From Lysinibacillus_B sp036662795 (lineage in GTDB: Bacteria > Bacillota > Bacilli > Bacillales_A > Planococcaceae): a stretch of DNA of 64,000 nt. The notes beneath the pieces were generated by a model. That model was not told where the DNA came from. It worked only from the letters and a program-made list of their open reading frames with translations, and made no database searches. A program made the translations under genes and the position numbers. This document shows positions 40,603 through 49,743 of the stretch, piece by piece. The stretch spans positions 1-64,000 of the forward strand of contig NZ_JBAFWZ010000013.1 in assembly GCF_036662795.1 (NCBI RefSeq), in the 5' to 3' direction. Position 1 is the first letter of the stretch, and each line of letters starts with the position of its first letter.

Positions 40603-41817
40603 CTAGTAGCTTTCTAGCTGTTCTAAAGAAATTGTATTTGCTCCAACTGGGATCGGCAACGGAGAGCTGAAATTAAATCCTTCCCATTGTTGCTGCACAA
40701 TGTTTGAAAATTGCACCTGCTTATTAAAGCCCCCCGCCGTTAAAAGCATTCCCTCAAGCATTCTCATAGCTTGTTGAGGATCGAAATCATTTAAATCAAG
40801 CGGCGTAGAAAAGGTAACTACAGCCTTATCCCCTTCTTCTACTACTGAATAGTCAACACCTTGTAGGATGGCCGTTTGATATTGGTCGTTTTCAACAATC
40901 TTCATATACTCTAGTGCCTCTTTCGCCGAGTTAAAAGAATGGTTAGAATGTGGCGCTAAATAAATCCTATCGTTCCCCTGCCCGTATAAGAAATAACTCC
41001 CCCGCTTACTTAAACTCATTGTTGTATTCGCTTGTTCTTCTTTACCAGCGCTAGGTTCGTTATGCAATACTACTCGCTCGTAACTGTTACCAAATGTGTC
41101 TAATAAGACATCCCAATCGCTGGAAACCTTATCATTATACTGGTGATCTTCTGGTAATGTATAAATTAGTGTTGACCCTTGTTCCTCAATCTTACCTTGC
41201 AACGGATGCAATTCTGTAAATCCTAAAGCTTGTTCATTTAGTGAAGCTGCATATTTACTATACAAATCGACAGCTGACGGTGATTCATGCCCAAACTCCT
41301 CAATAATCTGCTCGTTCGGAATCACAACGGTAACTGGTACACTTTCCCCATTCTTCCCTACTAGCCCTAGGTGAATTGCAGTATAAACTGAAAGCTGTTC
41401 CTGATACACGGAAGTTCGTAAATCCATATTATTTAAAGCTCTTATGCCCCGTGATTCATCCTGTTCTAATGCTACCCCACTACTTGCCCCATCATCTTCC
41501 GCTACCTCTACCTTCCTTTCAGCTGATGAATCTGATAAGGTATTTTCCGATTGGCCAGCCATTTTATCATTTGAAGTTTGAGGTGATAAAAAGTAAGCAC
41601 CGCTAAACAATACGACAAATAAAGCTGCTGAAATTCCCAGTATAATTAAAGCATGATTTTTCCGTTTAACAACACTTACCGGTGGATGTTCCTCTTCAAA
41701 AGCACCCGCCTGCTGCAACTTTGCGAAGACGTCTTCCTTTGAACGATTATCCTGAATTTTTGGAGCTTGCTCTAGTAGCTTTTCAATATCTAGTTCATCC
41801 CATTTTTCATCATTCAT
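40603..41817 (-). CDS. rsiX: Anti-sigma factor RsiX
   Basis: 404 aa single-pass membrane protein. The N-terminal cytoplasmic part (about 1-50), which should hold sigma-X, precedes a membrane helix (ALIILGISAALFVVLFSGAYF, about 54-74). A long extracytoplasmic part follows. Its start overlaps the sigX stop by 4 bp, and the position after sigX downstream of resE matches B. subtilis. It is somewhat longer than B. subtilis RsiX (368). It diverges in sequence from what I can recall, so the call rests mostly on topology and context. Confidence 0.82.
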   Translation of the reverse strand: MNDEKWDELDIEKLLEQAPKIQDNRSKEDVFAKLQQAGAFEEEHPPVSVVKRKNHALIILGISAALFVVLFSGAYFLSPQTSNDKMAGQSENTLSDSSAERKVEVAEDDGASSGVALEQDESRGIRALNNMDLRTSVYQEQLSVYTAIHLGLVGKNGESVPVTVVIPNEQIIEEFGHESPSAVDLYSKYAASLNEQALGFTELHPLQGKIEEQGSTLIYTLPEDHQYNDKVSSDWDVLLDTFGNSYERVVLHNEPSAGKEEQANTTMSLSKRGSYFLYGQGNDRIYLAPHSNHSFNSAKEALEYMKIVENDQYQTAILQGVDYSVVEEGDKAVVTFSTPLDLNDFDPQQAMRMLEGMLLTAGGFNKQVQFSNIVQQQWEGFNFSSPLPIPVGANTISLEQLESY

Positions 41818-42350
41818 AGCGAATTCGCCTCCTTCTGTTCCTTATTTAACCTTGCTCGCAAAGCATGAATAGCGCGGTGCTGTGTTGTTTTTACTTTCCC
41901 CTCAGTCCAACCTAAAACCTGTGCGGTCTCCTGTACCGATAGCTCTTGAAAAAAACGCATGACAATGACCATTTTTTGATCACCTGTACATAGTTCTAAA
42001 GCATGCAGAAGCCCTCTTAAATCTTCACTAAGCTCCAAAAATTGCTCTGGGGATTTTTCGGATGAAATAAGCTGCTCATTTTCCCATTCAAAAGCATTAA
42101 AATGATGTCGATCACGAACAGCCATCTTTCGAAAATGATCGATTGCTACGTTTTTAGCGATAGAAAATAGCCATGTTTTTTCAGAGCTATTTCCCCGAAA
42201 ACGATCGTATGATTTCAGCACACGTACGTATACTTCGTGCGATAAATCCTCTGCAACGCTTCTATTTTTCACTAAATAAATTAAAAACTGAAAAACATCC
42301 TGATGGTATTCGTCATACAATCGATGGAAAATGGATTCTTTAGAATTCAT
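41814..42350 (-). CDS. sigX: ECF sigma factor SigX
   Basis: 178 aa extracytoplasmic-function sigma factor with regions 2 (LYDEYHQDVFQFLIYLVKNR to KTWLFSIAKNVAIDHFRK) and 4 (RFFQELSVQETAQVLGWTEG). In B. subtilis sigma-X controls cell-surface charge and antimicrobial-peptide resistance genes. The start at 42350 has GGAGG 8 bases upstream; the ORF from 42359 begins on the site. It sits between resE and rsiX as in B. subtilis, and an ECF-type promoter precedes it. Confidence 0.9.
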   Translation of the reverse strand: MNSKESIFHRLYDEYHQDVFQFLIYLVKNRSVAEDLSHEVYVRVLKSYDRFRGNSSEKTWLFSIAKNVAIDHFRKMAVRDRHHFNAFEWENEQLISSEKSPEQFLELSEDLRGLLHALELCTGDQKMVIVMRFFQELSVQETAQVLGWTEGKVKTTQHRAIHALRARLNKEQKEANSL

Positions 42351-42376
42351 CCATCCCACCTCCGTTCTAAATATTA

Positions 42377-42402
42377 GTCGTATAATACGCTAAATCGTTT
42401 CA
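42377..42402 (-). promoter_or_regulatory. ECF-type promoter of sigX
   Basis: Minus-strand TGAAAC (42397-42402), 16-base spacer, CGACTA (-10, CGAC at 42377-42380). This is the form recognised by sigma-X/sigma-W type factors, so sigX is likely autoregulated. Confidence 0.7.
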
Positions 42403-42431
42403 ATTCTAACTCGATCTTTAACATCATAACA

Positions 42432-42540
42432 TAAAAAAATCCGCTTCCTTCCAATGGGCAAGGATGAAGCTTACAAAGTGCTATGCAGCACTTACTTTGC
42501 TCGATCACTCACTTACCCACAGAAGTATTGCGGATTATTT
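42432..42540 (-). terminator. Structured terminator region after resE
   Basis: On the minus strand GCTTC-CCTT pairs with AAGGAAGC and ends in GGATTTTTTT (42432-42470). Upstream of it lies a perfect AAGTGCT/AGCACTT hairpin (about 42475-42493). An outer AATCCGC/GCGGATT pair encloses both. It ends the res transcript; the extra structure is more than a terminator needs. Confidence 0.6.
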
Positions 42541-42550
42541 TTCCTAAGAG

Positions 42551-44323
42551 TTATAGCGGTAAATAGAAAGTAAAGATCGTACCTTCTTTTTCCACACTTT
42601 CAACTTTTATATTTCCCTCATGCGCTTCTACAATATTTCTTGCAATAGCTAGCCCGAGACCCGTGCCCCCCTTTGAACGTGTACGTGCTTTATCCGCCTT
42701 ATAAAAACGTTCAAAAACATAAGGTAGGTCGTCTTGAGGTATACCAAATCCAGTATCCTCAACTGCTATTTTTGCATAGGAAAGCTCAGTTGTTAGTGTG
42801 ACTTTTACAGTCCCATCCTCTGGCGTATGACGAATGGCATTATCGATTAAATTCGTTAATACTTGCTCGATGCGGTCCTCGTCCATTGATATCGTTATAT
42901 CTTCTCGTAAGTCCGTTTGGAACAGCAGGTGCACATGCTTTTCTTTTGCAACTTGCGCAAATTTTTGCGTCATTCGCTCTAACACATGGGCAACAGGCAC
43001 AATATCCTTATAAAGCCGAATATGCCCTGATTCCATTCGCGCTAAATCAAGTAAGTCTGTTACGAGACGTCCCATTCGCTGCGATTCATCATAAATAATA
43101 CGTATCATTTCATTACGTTCTTCCTCGGATGAGACGACATCATCTAAAATCGCCTCCGAATAACCTTGTAGCATCGCAATCGGTGTACGAAGCTCGTGTG
43201 AAACGTTGGCAATAAAATCCGAGCGTAGCTTTTCTAAACGATTTTGCTCTGTTTTATCTCGAATGACCGCAACAGCCCCTCGAATGAGCTCCCCGCTATA
43301 TAACGGACTTATCGTTAAGCTATAATAAGAGCCGTCTATCGCTAATTCCTCTTCTATTTTATCCTCAAAATCTAACACATGATCTAGCATATGGTAAATT
43401 TCTGGAGGAATCGGCTTTGCACTTTGCGAGCCTTTGCTAATAAACCATTTTTGTAGTAATTTTTCAGCCGGAGGGTTACTTACTAAAATTGTACGATCTC
43501 GATTAAACGTAATCACGGCATCCGTCATCGAGGTTAGAATGCTTGAAAGCTGCTCTTTTTCCTGATTTATTACTTCTAAATGATGTTTCAGCTGTCTAGC
43601 CATTTGGTTAAAGGCTACTGCAAGCTGACCAATTTCATCATTTTGCGTTGTCGGTACTTGTGAATCAAAGCGCCCCTTCGATAACTCAAACGCATGCTCT
43701 CGCATTTTACGTAACGGATACGTAATACGGCTCGACAGGAAGAAAGCAAAAATCGTCGTTAGGATAAACGCAATGAACGCAGAAAGGAATACAATTTTCG
43801 TCGTTTCCTTGCTCGTTTCGTGCATGGCAGCTGGACTTTGATAGATAAAAACTGCCCCATGTAGCTTTTCTTCACTTTTTAATGGAAAGCCAAGCACAAC
43901 ATACGATTCCTTTTTATCCTTCCCTGTTTGCGAAGGTAGGATCATCTCTTTTAATATCGGTTCATTTGATTCATAGATAGTTTCAAAGGCTTTATTAGAG
44001 AGGATGCTATCTTGGATTTCCTGTTGATTAATCCCTTCTTGAATTGCATAGACAACCTCATTGGGATTTTCTGCAATAAGGGCATTTGTATGTTCATCTA
44101 GTATGTCTTGAATGATCTTTACTTGCACGTTTCCTTCCGCTCGTTCATCAACAATACTTGCAATGGTGGACGCTGTTTGACGAAGTGAGGATTCCGCCTG
44201 CTGATTGTGATAATTTTCTAGAAACTCTAGCATAAAAACCGTGAAAATAAAAAGTACAAATGAAACGAGAAGCAATATGGTTACCCATAGCTTCCCGACA
44301 ATACTATTCCATATTCTATTCAT
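42551..44323 (-). CDS. resE: Sensor histidine kinase ResE
   Basis: 590 aa (B. subtilis 589). Two membrane helices (VTILLLVSFVLFIFTVFMLEF and IVFLSAFIAFILTTIFAFFL) flank an extracellular sensor of about 130 residues. HAMP (ITYPLRKMREHAFELSKG), PAS, the dimerisation box with the phospho-histidine VSHELRTPIAMLQGY, and the ATPase boxes (DNAIRHTPEDG, GFGIPQDDLP, GGTGLGLAI) follow. It starts inside the last codons of resD (8 bp overlap) with GAGG 6 bases upstream. Controls anaerobic and respiratory genes through ResD. Confidence 0.96.
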   Translation of the reverse strand: MNRIWNSIVGKLWVTILLLVSFVLFIFTVFMLEFLENYHNQQAESSLRQTASTIASIVDERAEGNVQVKIIQDILDEHTNALIAENPNEVVYAIQEGINQQEIQDSILSNKAFETIYESNEPILKEMILPSQTGKDKKESYVVLGFPLKSEEKLHGAVFIYQSPAAMHETSKETTKIVFLSAFIAFILTTIFAFFLSSRITYPLRKMREHAFELSKGRFDSQVPTTQNDEIGQLAVAFNQMARQLKHHLEVINQEKEQLSSILTSMTDAVITFNRDRTILVSNPPAEKLLQKWFISKGSQSAKPIPPEIYHMLDHVLDFEDKIEEELAIDGSYYSLTISPLYSGELIRGAVAVIRDKTEQNRLEKLRSDFIANVSHELRTPIAMLQGYSEAILDDVVSSEEERNEMIRIIYDESQRMGRLVTDLLDLARMESGHIRLYKDIVPVAHVLERMTQKFAQVAKEKHVHLLFQTDLREDITISMDEDRIEQVLTNLIDNAIRHTPEDGTVKVTLTTELSYAKIAVEDTGFGIPQDDLPYVFERFYKADKARTRSKGGTGLGLAIARNIVEAHEGNIKVESVEKEGTIFTFYLPL

Positions 44324-45032
44324 TAACGACCTCAAATTTGTAACCAACGCCCCATACCGTTACAATCATTTTTGCCGCATTTTCAGACACACGATTTAGC
44401 TTTTCGCGTAATCGTTTTACATGCGTGTCCACTGTACGTAAGTCGCCGAAAAAGTCATAATGCCAAACCTCCTTTAGTAATTGTTCACGGTCAAATACTT
44501 TATCAGGTGATTTTGCTAGGAAGTACAATAACTCATACTCTTTCGGTGTTAAGTTAACTTCTGTTCCATCTGCTGTAACACGGTGCGCGTCATGATCAAT
44601 TGTTAAATGTGGAAACACCACTAAATCCTTTGAAGCAGAAGAACTTGAAACAGGTGAAAACGCTGCTGAACGGCGTAGGATTGCTTTTAGTCGAAGCACA
44701 ACCTCACGTGGACTGAACGGTTTGACAATATAATCATCCGCCCCCAGCTCAAAGCCTTGTACACGATTTGCTTCTTCACCTTTTGCCGTTAGTAAAATAA
44801 TCGGCGTAGTTTTCTTTTCACGAATTTCCTCACATACTTGTAAACCATCTTTTTCAGGCATCATAATATCTAAAAGAATACAATGATAGTCATTTTCAAA
44901 CGCTTTTTCAATCGCTTCATTGCCATTTTCGGCTTCATCTACTATATATCCTTCACGCTCTAAATACATTTTTAACAGACGGCGAATGCGATCTTCATCG
45001 TCCACTATTAAAACAGAAATATTTTCAGACAC
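44316..45032 (-). CDS. resD: Response regulator ResD
   Basis: 238 aa OmpR/PhoB-type regulator. The receiver domain has the phospho-acceptor aspartate in CILLDIMMPEKDGLQ and the conserved lysine in DYIVKPFSPRE. The winged-helix effector contains LTPKEYELLYFLAKSP and VDTHVKRLREKL. The start is a GTG at 45032 with AAAGGGG 9 bases upstream. Partner of ResE. Confidence 0.96.
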   Translation of the reverse strand: MSENISVLIVDDEDRIRRLLKMYLEREGYIVDEAENGNEAIEKAFENDYHCILLDIMMPEKDGLQVCEEIREKKTTPIILLTAKGEEANRVQGFELGADDYIVKPFSPREVVLRLKAILRRSAAFSPVSSSSASKDLVVFPHLTIDHDAHRVTADGTEVNLTPKEYELLYFLAKSPDKVFDREQLLKEVWHYDFFGDLRTVDTHVKRLREKLNRVSENAAKMIVTVWGVGYKFEVVNE

Positions 45033-45094
45033 TTGTTGTAACCCCTTTCTCGCTATCTACAATTCCTATTGTACAATTTCATTCATGAAATGAA

Positions 45095-45136
45095 AAGGAA
45101 AGGAGTTATCTGAAAACCCTTTTTCAGACAACTCCT
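45095..45136 (-). terminator. Terminator between resC and resD
   Basis: GGAGTT-TCTGAAAA pairs with TTTTCAGA-AACTCC (about 14 bp, one mismatch) and is followed by TTTCCTTTTCATTTC. It separates resABC from resDE transcripts, at least in part. Confidence 0.75.
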
Positions 45137-45164
45137 CTAAACATTCTACATTTTTCTTGTTGCC

Positions 45165-46403
45165 TTATGAAGCAGCGTAAGAGTGTAATCCGGCAATAAT
45201 TAAGTTAACAAACACTAAGTTAAACATAATAATAGTAAAGCCGATTACAGCAAGCCATGCTGATTTTTTTCCTTCCCAGCCTTTTGAAAGACGAAGATGA
45301 AGGAATGCTGCATAGAATAGCCATGTAATAAGCGCCCAAACCTCTTTCGGATCCCAGCCCCAGAAGCGACTCCATGCAATTTGTGCCCAAATCATCGCGA
45401 AAATAAGAGCACCTAACGTAAATACTGGGAAACCAATTAATACAGAACGGTAACCAATCTCATCCATAAGCTGTGAATTTACTCTTTTCACTAGAGGTTG
45501 AAGCATCGCTGAAATAGAACGACGACCTATTAAACGAATGAGTAAATAAATAACTGTACCAAATATAATTGACCACGTCAGCGTCGATAGCTTTTTCGCA
45601 TTAATGAGCGCTGGCGTTTCTACTAAAGGCTCGAATGATTTATCTTCTTCTAAAACGGGCTCGTATAATTTCTTTTCTTTATCCACGAACGTTATTTCTT
45701 CATATTCATTCATACCAAATAAGGCTGGCGTATTATAGACGATTGTTTGCGGATTATCTTCCTTGTCTACATATTTATACGTCGACTCGTAGCCCATTGT
45801 CCCAAACGTAATAGACGATGCTACAAAGCCAATAACAAGTACACATGAATACATAACCGCTTCTAACCAGAAGCGCTCTTGTGATCTCTTAGTTAAATCA
45901 ACATTCTTCAATAAATAAATCAAACCTGCTACGGCACTAATAGCTAGAATAGATTCACCAATTGCTGCACAAATTACGTGAATCGTTAACCAATGACTTT
46001 GCAGAGATGGTACGAGTGGTGTTACCTCTTTAGGGAACATCGCAGCATAACCGATAATTAAAACCGCAATCGGTAACGCCACCATGCCAAGTGCTGCAAC
46101 ACGGTACATAAAGTAAATGACGATAAATGATGCCACGATGAACATACCGAACGCTGTTGTAAATTCAAACATATTACTTACAGGTGCATGTCCAGTGTAT
46201 ATCCAGCGTGTAATAAAGTACGCTACGTTTGCTATAAAACCAATTATCGTTACAGTAATCGCCAGTTTTCCCCATTTTTCTGCACGAGCTGGGGCATACT
46301 CTAATTTTGAAGGTTTAATTGCACCACCAAATAAAATAGTTGCAATCAAATACGCAATAAACGCCGTAAACAATAAATATCCACTTACATCAATCAAACT
46401 CAT
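45165..46403 (-). CDS. resC: Cytochrome c biogenesis protein ResC (CcsA)
   Basis: 412 aa polytopic membrane protein of the heme-handling family. The tryptophan-rich heme-binding motif RFWGWDPKEVWALITW is clear. Conserved histidines occur on the outer side (SHWLTIHVICAA, LHLRLSKG). With ResB it delivers and attaches heme to apocytochrome c (system II). Overlaps resB by 4 bp. Confidence 0.95.
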   Translation of the reverse strand: MSLIDVSGYLLFTAFIAYLIATILFGGAIKPSKLEYAPARAEKWGKLAITVTIIGFIANVAYFITRWIYTGHAPVSNMFEFTTAFGMFIVASFIVIYFMYRVAALGMVALPIAVLIIGYAAMFPKEVTPLVPSLQSHWLTIHVICAAIGESILAISAVAGLIYLLKNVDLTKRSQERFWLEAVMYSCVLVIGFVASSITFGTMGYESTYKYVDKEDNPQTIVYNTPALFGMNEYEEITFVDKEKKLYEPVLEEDKSFEPLVETPALINAKKLSTLTWSIIFGTVIYLLIRLIGRRSISAMLQPLVKRVNSQLMDEIGYRSVLIGFPVFTLGALIFAMIWAQIAWSRFWGWDPKEVWALITWLFYAAFLHLRLSKGWEGKKSAWLAVIGFTIIMFNLVFVNLIIAGLHSYAAS

Positions 46404-48052
46404 AAGGTGTTGTCACCTTCCTTTTCTTGTTGTTCCTTTTCGGATTCTACTTGATCTACGTATTTTGGTAAATGTGCAAATTGGGTTACAGCATCTATTT
46501 CTTTTTTCATGCTGAACCAGTTTTTATTCGTATGGGCAGCCAGACGAATTGTTCCATCTTCTAGCCTTTCCACCCATAATCGACGATGGCTCCAATACGA
46601 ACCAATCACTACACCAATCATAAAGATTAATCCACCTAAAAATAACAGCGGAATCGTTTTATCTTTACGAATTGTTAAACCTGTAGAATTCCTTGTTTCT
46701 ACACCTTGGAATGCCATTTTATACGTATTTTCACCAAGTGGCTCTAGTGTTTGCTGGATGCCGACAAAGCTCGTTTCACCATCTGGCTTTTCAGGTGTGG
46801 TCATACGGAAAATAAATGCTGGGTTATTTGGAGAAGGTGTTTTTGTTTGTGGTACACCATCCTTAAATCCAGAGAAATCAGGTAAATACGTAATAATTTC
46901 TACTTTTGTTTTGTCATTTATAATGTATTCTCCCTGAGGATCTGTTAAATCAATGGTAATCTCACCGAGCGATTCTCCAGTTGCTTTATTTGTCAGTGCA
47001 AACCTCATCGCCTTTAGCTCATTTAAGCCGTAGTCCATTTGATAGATTGCATATCCATCATACTTAAGCGGCTCATTTACTCGGATTTCAAACGTATCTA
47101 CCACTTCTAAATTATCTGTTTGCCCAGGAAGGTCACCTTCTTGTTGTTTATACAGTGTCACATTTGTTTGGAAGTTTTTCGCTAATACGTTAACACCTTG
47201 CTTCAGCTGTTCACCTTGGGCTTCATTATCATATACTTCTAAAATAAATTTATTATTTTCTATGAAATAACCGTCCATGCCATCAACTGCACGAAGTTCT
47301 CCTTCACGTAACCAAATCGACTCGTCCACATAGAAGCCTGGGAAAAGTCTCATCATCACTGCACCTAAAAAGATGATTAAACCTACGTGGTTTATGTATG
47401 GACCGTAACGTGCAAAGCGCCCTTTTTCAGCAAGTAACGCATTGTCCTCACGACGAACCTTATAGCGTAGCGCTTTCATTTTTTCTTCAATTAACTCAAG
47501 CGTCTTACCTTCCTCGGCAGCTGGCTTCCCTTCAGCAATAATACGCTGACGCTTCATAAAGCTTTGATGGCGCTTTACTCGCTGATTTTTTAGGGATTTA
47601 TGTAACGGCAAGCCACGATCAATACTAGCAACAATAATCGAAATCGCAAGCATTCCTACTAAAATTTGGAACCACCAAGAGGAGTATAAATCGGCTAAAC
47701 CTAATTTATAGTAGAGCTCACCGATTAAACCGTACACATCCTCGTAATAAGCAGCTTTTTCAGCTTCTGTTTGTACCTTTAACGCAAATTCTTGCGGAAA
47801 AATCGTACCGATAGAAGCAGCAATTAAATTTAAAATGATCAGGGTAATTCCAATTTTAACACTTGAAAAGAAGTTCCAAACTTTATCAACAAGTGATTTG
47901 TTGTATGTTTTTGACCGGATTGCAATACCATCATATCGCATATCGGCGATCTTTTTGTCCTTCTCCTCGACTGTAAGTGCCCGTCCACATTTTTCACATA
48001 GCTTTGTACCGACAGGATTTTCATGACTACATTCACAAATAATTTTTTCCAT
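46400..48052 (-). CDS. resB: Cytochrome c biogenesis protein ResB (Ccs1)
   Basis: 550 aa. The cytoplasmic N-terminus carries a zinc-ribbon-like CECSHENPVGTKLCEKCGRA (also present in B. subtilis ResB). Three or four membrane helices follow, with a large extracellular domain (about residues 240-455) before the last helix (IPLLFLGGLIFMIGVVIGSY). It forms the system II cytochrome c synthase with ResC. Confidence 0.95.
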   Translation of the reverse strand: MEKIICECSHENPVGTKLCEKCGRALTVEEKDKKIADMRYDGIAIRSKTYNKSLVDKVWNFFSSVKIGITLIILNLIAASIGTIFPQEFALKVQTEAEKAAYYEDVYGLIGELYYKLGLADLYSSWWFQILVGMLAISIIVASIDRGLPLHKSLKNQRVKRHQSFMKRQRIIAEGKPAAEEGKTLELIEEKMKALRYKVRREDNALLAEKGRFARYGPYINHVGLIIFLGAVMMRLFPGFYVDESIWLREGELRAVDGMDGYFIENNKFILEVYDNEAQGEQLKQGVNVLAKNFQTNVTLYKQQEGDLPGQTDNLEVVDTFEIRVNEPLKYDGYAIYQMDYGLNELKAMRFALTNKATGESLGEITIDLTDPQGEYIINDKTKVEIITYLPDFSGFKDGVPQTKTPSPNNPAFIFRMTTPEKPDGETSFVGIQQTLEPLGENTYKMAFQGVETRNSTGLTIRKDKTIPLLFLGGLIFMIGVVIGSYWSHRRLWVERLEDGTIRLAAHTNKNWFSMKKEIDAVTQFAHLPKYVDQVESEKEQQEKEGDNTL

Positions 48053-48064
48053 ATTGTAAAACTC

Positions 48065-48598
48065 CTATCTCGGCATGATAGCCTCCATATAGGCTGCAAT
48101 GCTTGCCTCGCTCATTTCACCGGTAATAATTTTTTCTACTTTTCCTTCTGGATTAATTAAAATTGTTGCTGGCAAATTCGTCACATTATAAGCTTCCATT
48201 ACACTTTTCGTCTTATCAATTGCTACTGGGAAAGTTAGCCCCATAGTTTTAACATAACTTTTTACTTCAAAATCTGATTGCGCAATATTAATGGCTAGCG
48301 TTTGAACACCTTGCGACTTGTAGGCAGTATATTGACGATTCATTGCTGGCATTTCACGTTCACAAGGCTCACACCATGTACCCCAGAAATTTAAAAATAC
48401 GCCTTGTCCTTTATAATCAGACAGTCGATGTGTATTACCGTTTAAATCAACAAGCTCAAAATCTGGTGCTTGAGAGCCAACCTTTAAGATTTCTACTTTA
48501 TCCTTCGTAAGTGTTGAAAAAACGGTATATCCAATGGCAATGGCAAGAAGTGCTAAAATAATTCCGCGAATTACCGAACGTCGTTGTTTTTTTTCCAT
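48065..48598 (-). CDS. resA: Thiol-disulfide oxidoreductase ResA
   Basis: 177 aa, anchored outside the membrane by an uncleaved N-terminal helix (GIILALLAIAIGYTVFSTL), with a thioredoxin fold and the active site WGTWCEPCEREMPA. The CEPC motif is the one known in B. subtilis ResA, which reduces the heme-binding cysteines of apocytochrome c. The start at 48598 gives MEKKQRR; the ORF from 48631 crosses the ribosome site. First gene of resABC. Confidence 0.95.
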   Translation of the reverse strand: MEKKQRRSVIRGIILALLAIAIGYTVFSTLTKDKVEILKVGSQAPDFELVDLNGNTHRLSDYKGQGVFLNFWGTWCEPCEREMPAMNRQYTAYKSQGVQTLAINIAQSDFEVKSYVKTMGLTFPVAIDKTKSVMEAYNVTNLPATILINPEGKVEKIITGEMSEASIAAYMEAIMPR

Positions 48599-48641
48599 AT
48601 TTCGCAATTCCCCCCTGTAAAAGCTCCACAATCCATTTTTT

Positions 48642-48650
48642 ATTATATCA
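48642..48650 (-). promoter_or_regulatory. Extended -10 promoter of resABC
   Basis: Minus-strand TGATATAAT is a perfect extended -10. Immediately upstream lies TTGTAAACCAATTTTTTGA, which resembles AT-rich ResD-binding sequence, but I cannot score it. Confidence 0.5.
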
Positions 48651-48717
48651 AAAAATTGGTTTACAACTTTTATCTATTTTGAAGTATTTATGAACGTTTA
48701 CACTAAAGGGCTAGTGT

Positions 48718-49452
48718 TTAATCTAATTTACCTGTTTCAGCTAATACACGAAGAAGCTTTACTTCATGCTTTGTTAGCTCGCGGTATTCTCCAGGATTTA
48801 AACCAGTTAAATCTAAAAAGGCAAATCGTTCACGCTTTAATTTCACAACTGGTGTACCAATTGCTTCGAACATACGGCGCACTTGTCTGTTGCGGCCTTC
48901 ATGAATGGTAATTTCACAAATTGCCTTACCAGCCTGTTCGTCAAATGATGTCATACTTACTTTTGCAGGAGCTGTTTTTCCATCCTCTAGCTTAATACCG
49001 CGCTGCAATTTTTTCAGACCCTCAATTGTTGGCACACCTTTAACACGAGCTACATATGTTTTATCGATTTTAAATTTCGGATGTGTTAGCTGATAAGAGA
49101 ACTCACCATCATTTGTTAATAATAAAAGACCAGTCGTATCATAATCTAATCGTCCTACCGGGAAAATACGTTGATGTACGCGCTTTTTAAAAATATCCGT
49201 AACCGTTTTTCTACCTTTATCATCTGTGACAGCAGAAATATATCCACGTGGCTTATACAATAAAAAGTAGACTTTATCTTCCTTCTCCAATTTTACGCCC
49301 TCTACTTCAATTGTGTCTGAATTCGACACTTTTGTACCAAGCTCACGGACTACCTTTCCGTTCACCTTTACTTTTCCTTCTTGAATTAATTGCTCTGCCT
49401 TACGACGCGATGCTACACCAGCATAAGCAATTACTTTTTGTAATCTTTCCAT
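48718..49452 (-). CDS. rluB: Pseudouridine synthase RluB
   Basis: 244 aa RsuA-family enzyme that isomerises a uridine in 23S rRNA. It has an N-terminal S4 RNA-binding domain (RLQKVIAYAGVASRRKAEQLI) and a catalytic domain with the active-site aspartate in GRLDYDTTGLLLLTNDGE and EGRNRQVRRMFEAIG. In Bacillus it lies next to spmAB and resA; here the spm genes are not adjacent. Confidence 0.93.
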   Translation of the reverse strand: MERLQKVIAYAGVASRRKAEQLIQEGKVKVNGKVVRELGTKVSNSDTIEVEGVKLEKEDKVYFLLYKPRGYISAVTDDKGRKTVTDIFKKRVHQRIFPVGRLDYDTTGLLLLTNDGEFSYQLTHPKFKIDKTYVARVKGVPTIEGLKKLQRGIKLEDGKTAPAKVSMTSFDEQAGKAICEITIHEGRNRQVRRMFEAIGTPVVKLKRERFAFLDLTGLNPGEYRELTKHEVKLLRVLAETGKLD

Positions 49453-49597
49453 AAGTTCACCTCATTGATTGATATGCTTCACTGTAGATGTGAAGCTAAA
49501 CATCATTTTCCCGTAATCTGTTGAAAATTATGTCACACTTTAGCGGATTATTCTAGGGAAATTACTTATTTCCGTTGATATGTCATGTGTTGAAAAT

Positions 49598-49628
49598 AAA
49601 AATACCACGTGACAGCGTGTCAGCGTGG
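49598..49628 (-). terminator. Terminator after the dacB-like gene
   Basis: CCACG-TGACA pairs with TGTCA-CGTGG (10 bp, one bulge) around CGC, then TATTTTTATTTT on the minus strand. It lies 115 bp past the stop. Confidence 0.75.
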
Positions 49629-49661
49629 CAATAATTGATTAATCTTGTACAAATATAAGGA

Positions 49662-49699
49662 GGCCTGACACTCGCCAACGAACAGCAGAGTGACGGGCC
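49662..49699. repeat. Hairpin element in the rluB-dacB gap
   Basis: GGCC-GACACTC and GAGTG-CGGGCC form an imperfect stem with a 14 nt loop. The TGACACT/AGTGTCA-like core recalls small repeats common in Bacillales genomes. A short ORF read through it on the minus strand has no ribosome site and is not called. spmA and spmB would normally be near here. Confidence 0.4.
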
Positions 49700-49743
49700 A
49701 TACCAGTTTGCATACAGTCTAAGTCCGCTATACGTAACCTCTT

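Noticed and set aside
46509..46937. 142-codon plus-strand ORF inside resB
   Set aside because: Antisense to resB, which is strongly supported by motifs and context; no ribosome site.
48623..48670. ResD-binding site before resA
   Set aside because: The AT-rich TTGTAAA-N4-TTTTTTGA stretch is suggestive, but low-complexity AT sequence matches too easily; mentioned only with the promoter.
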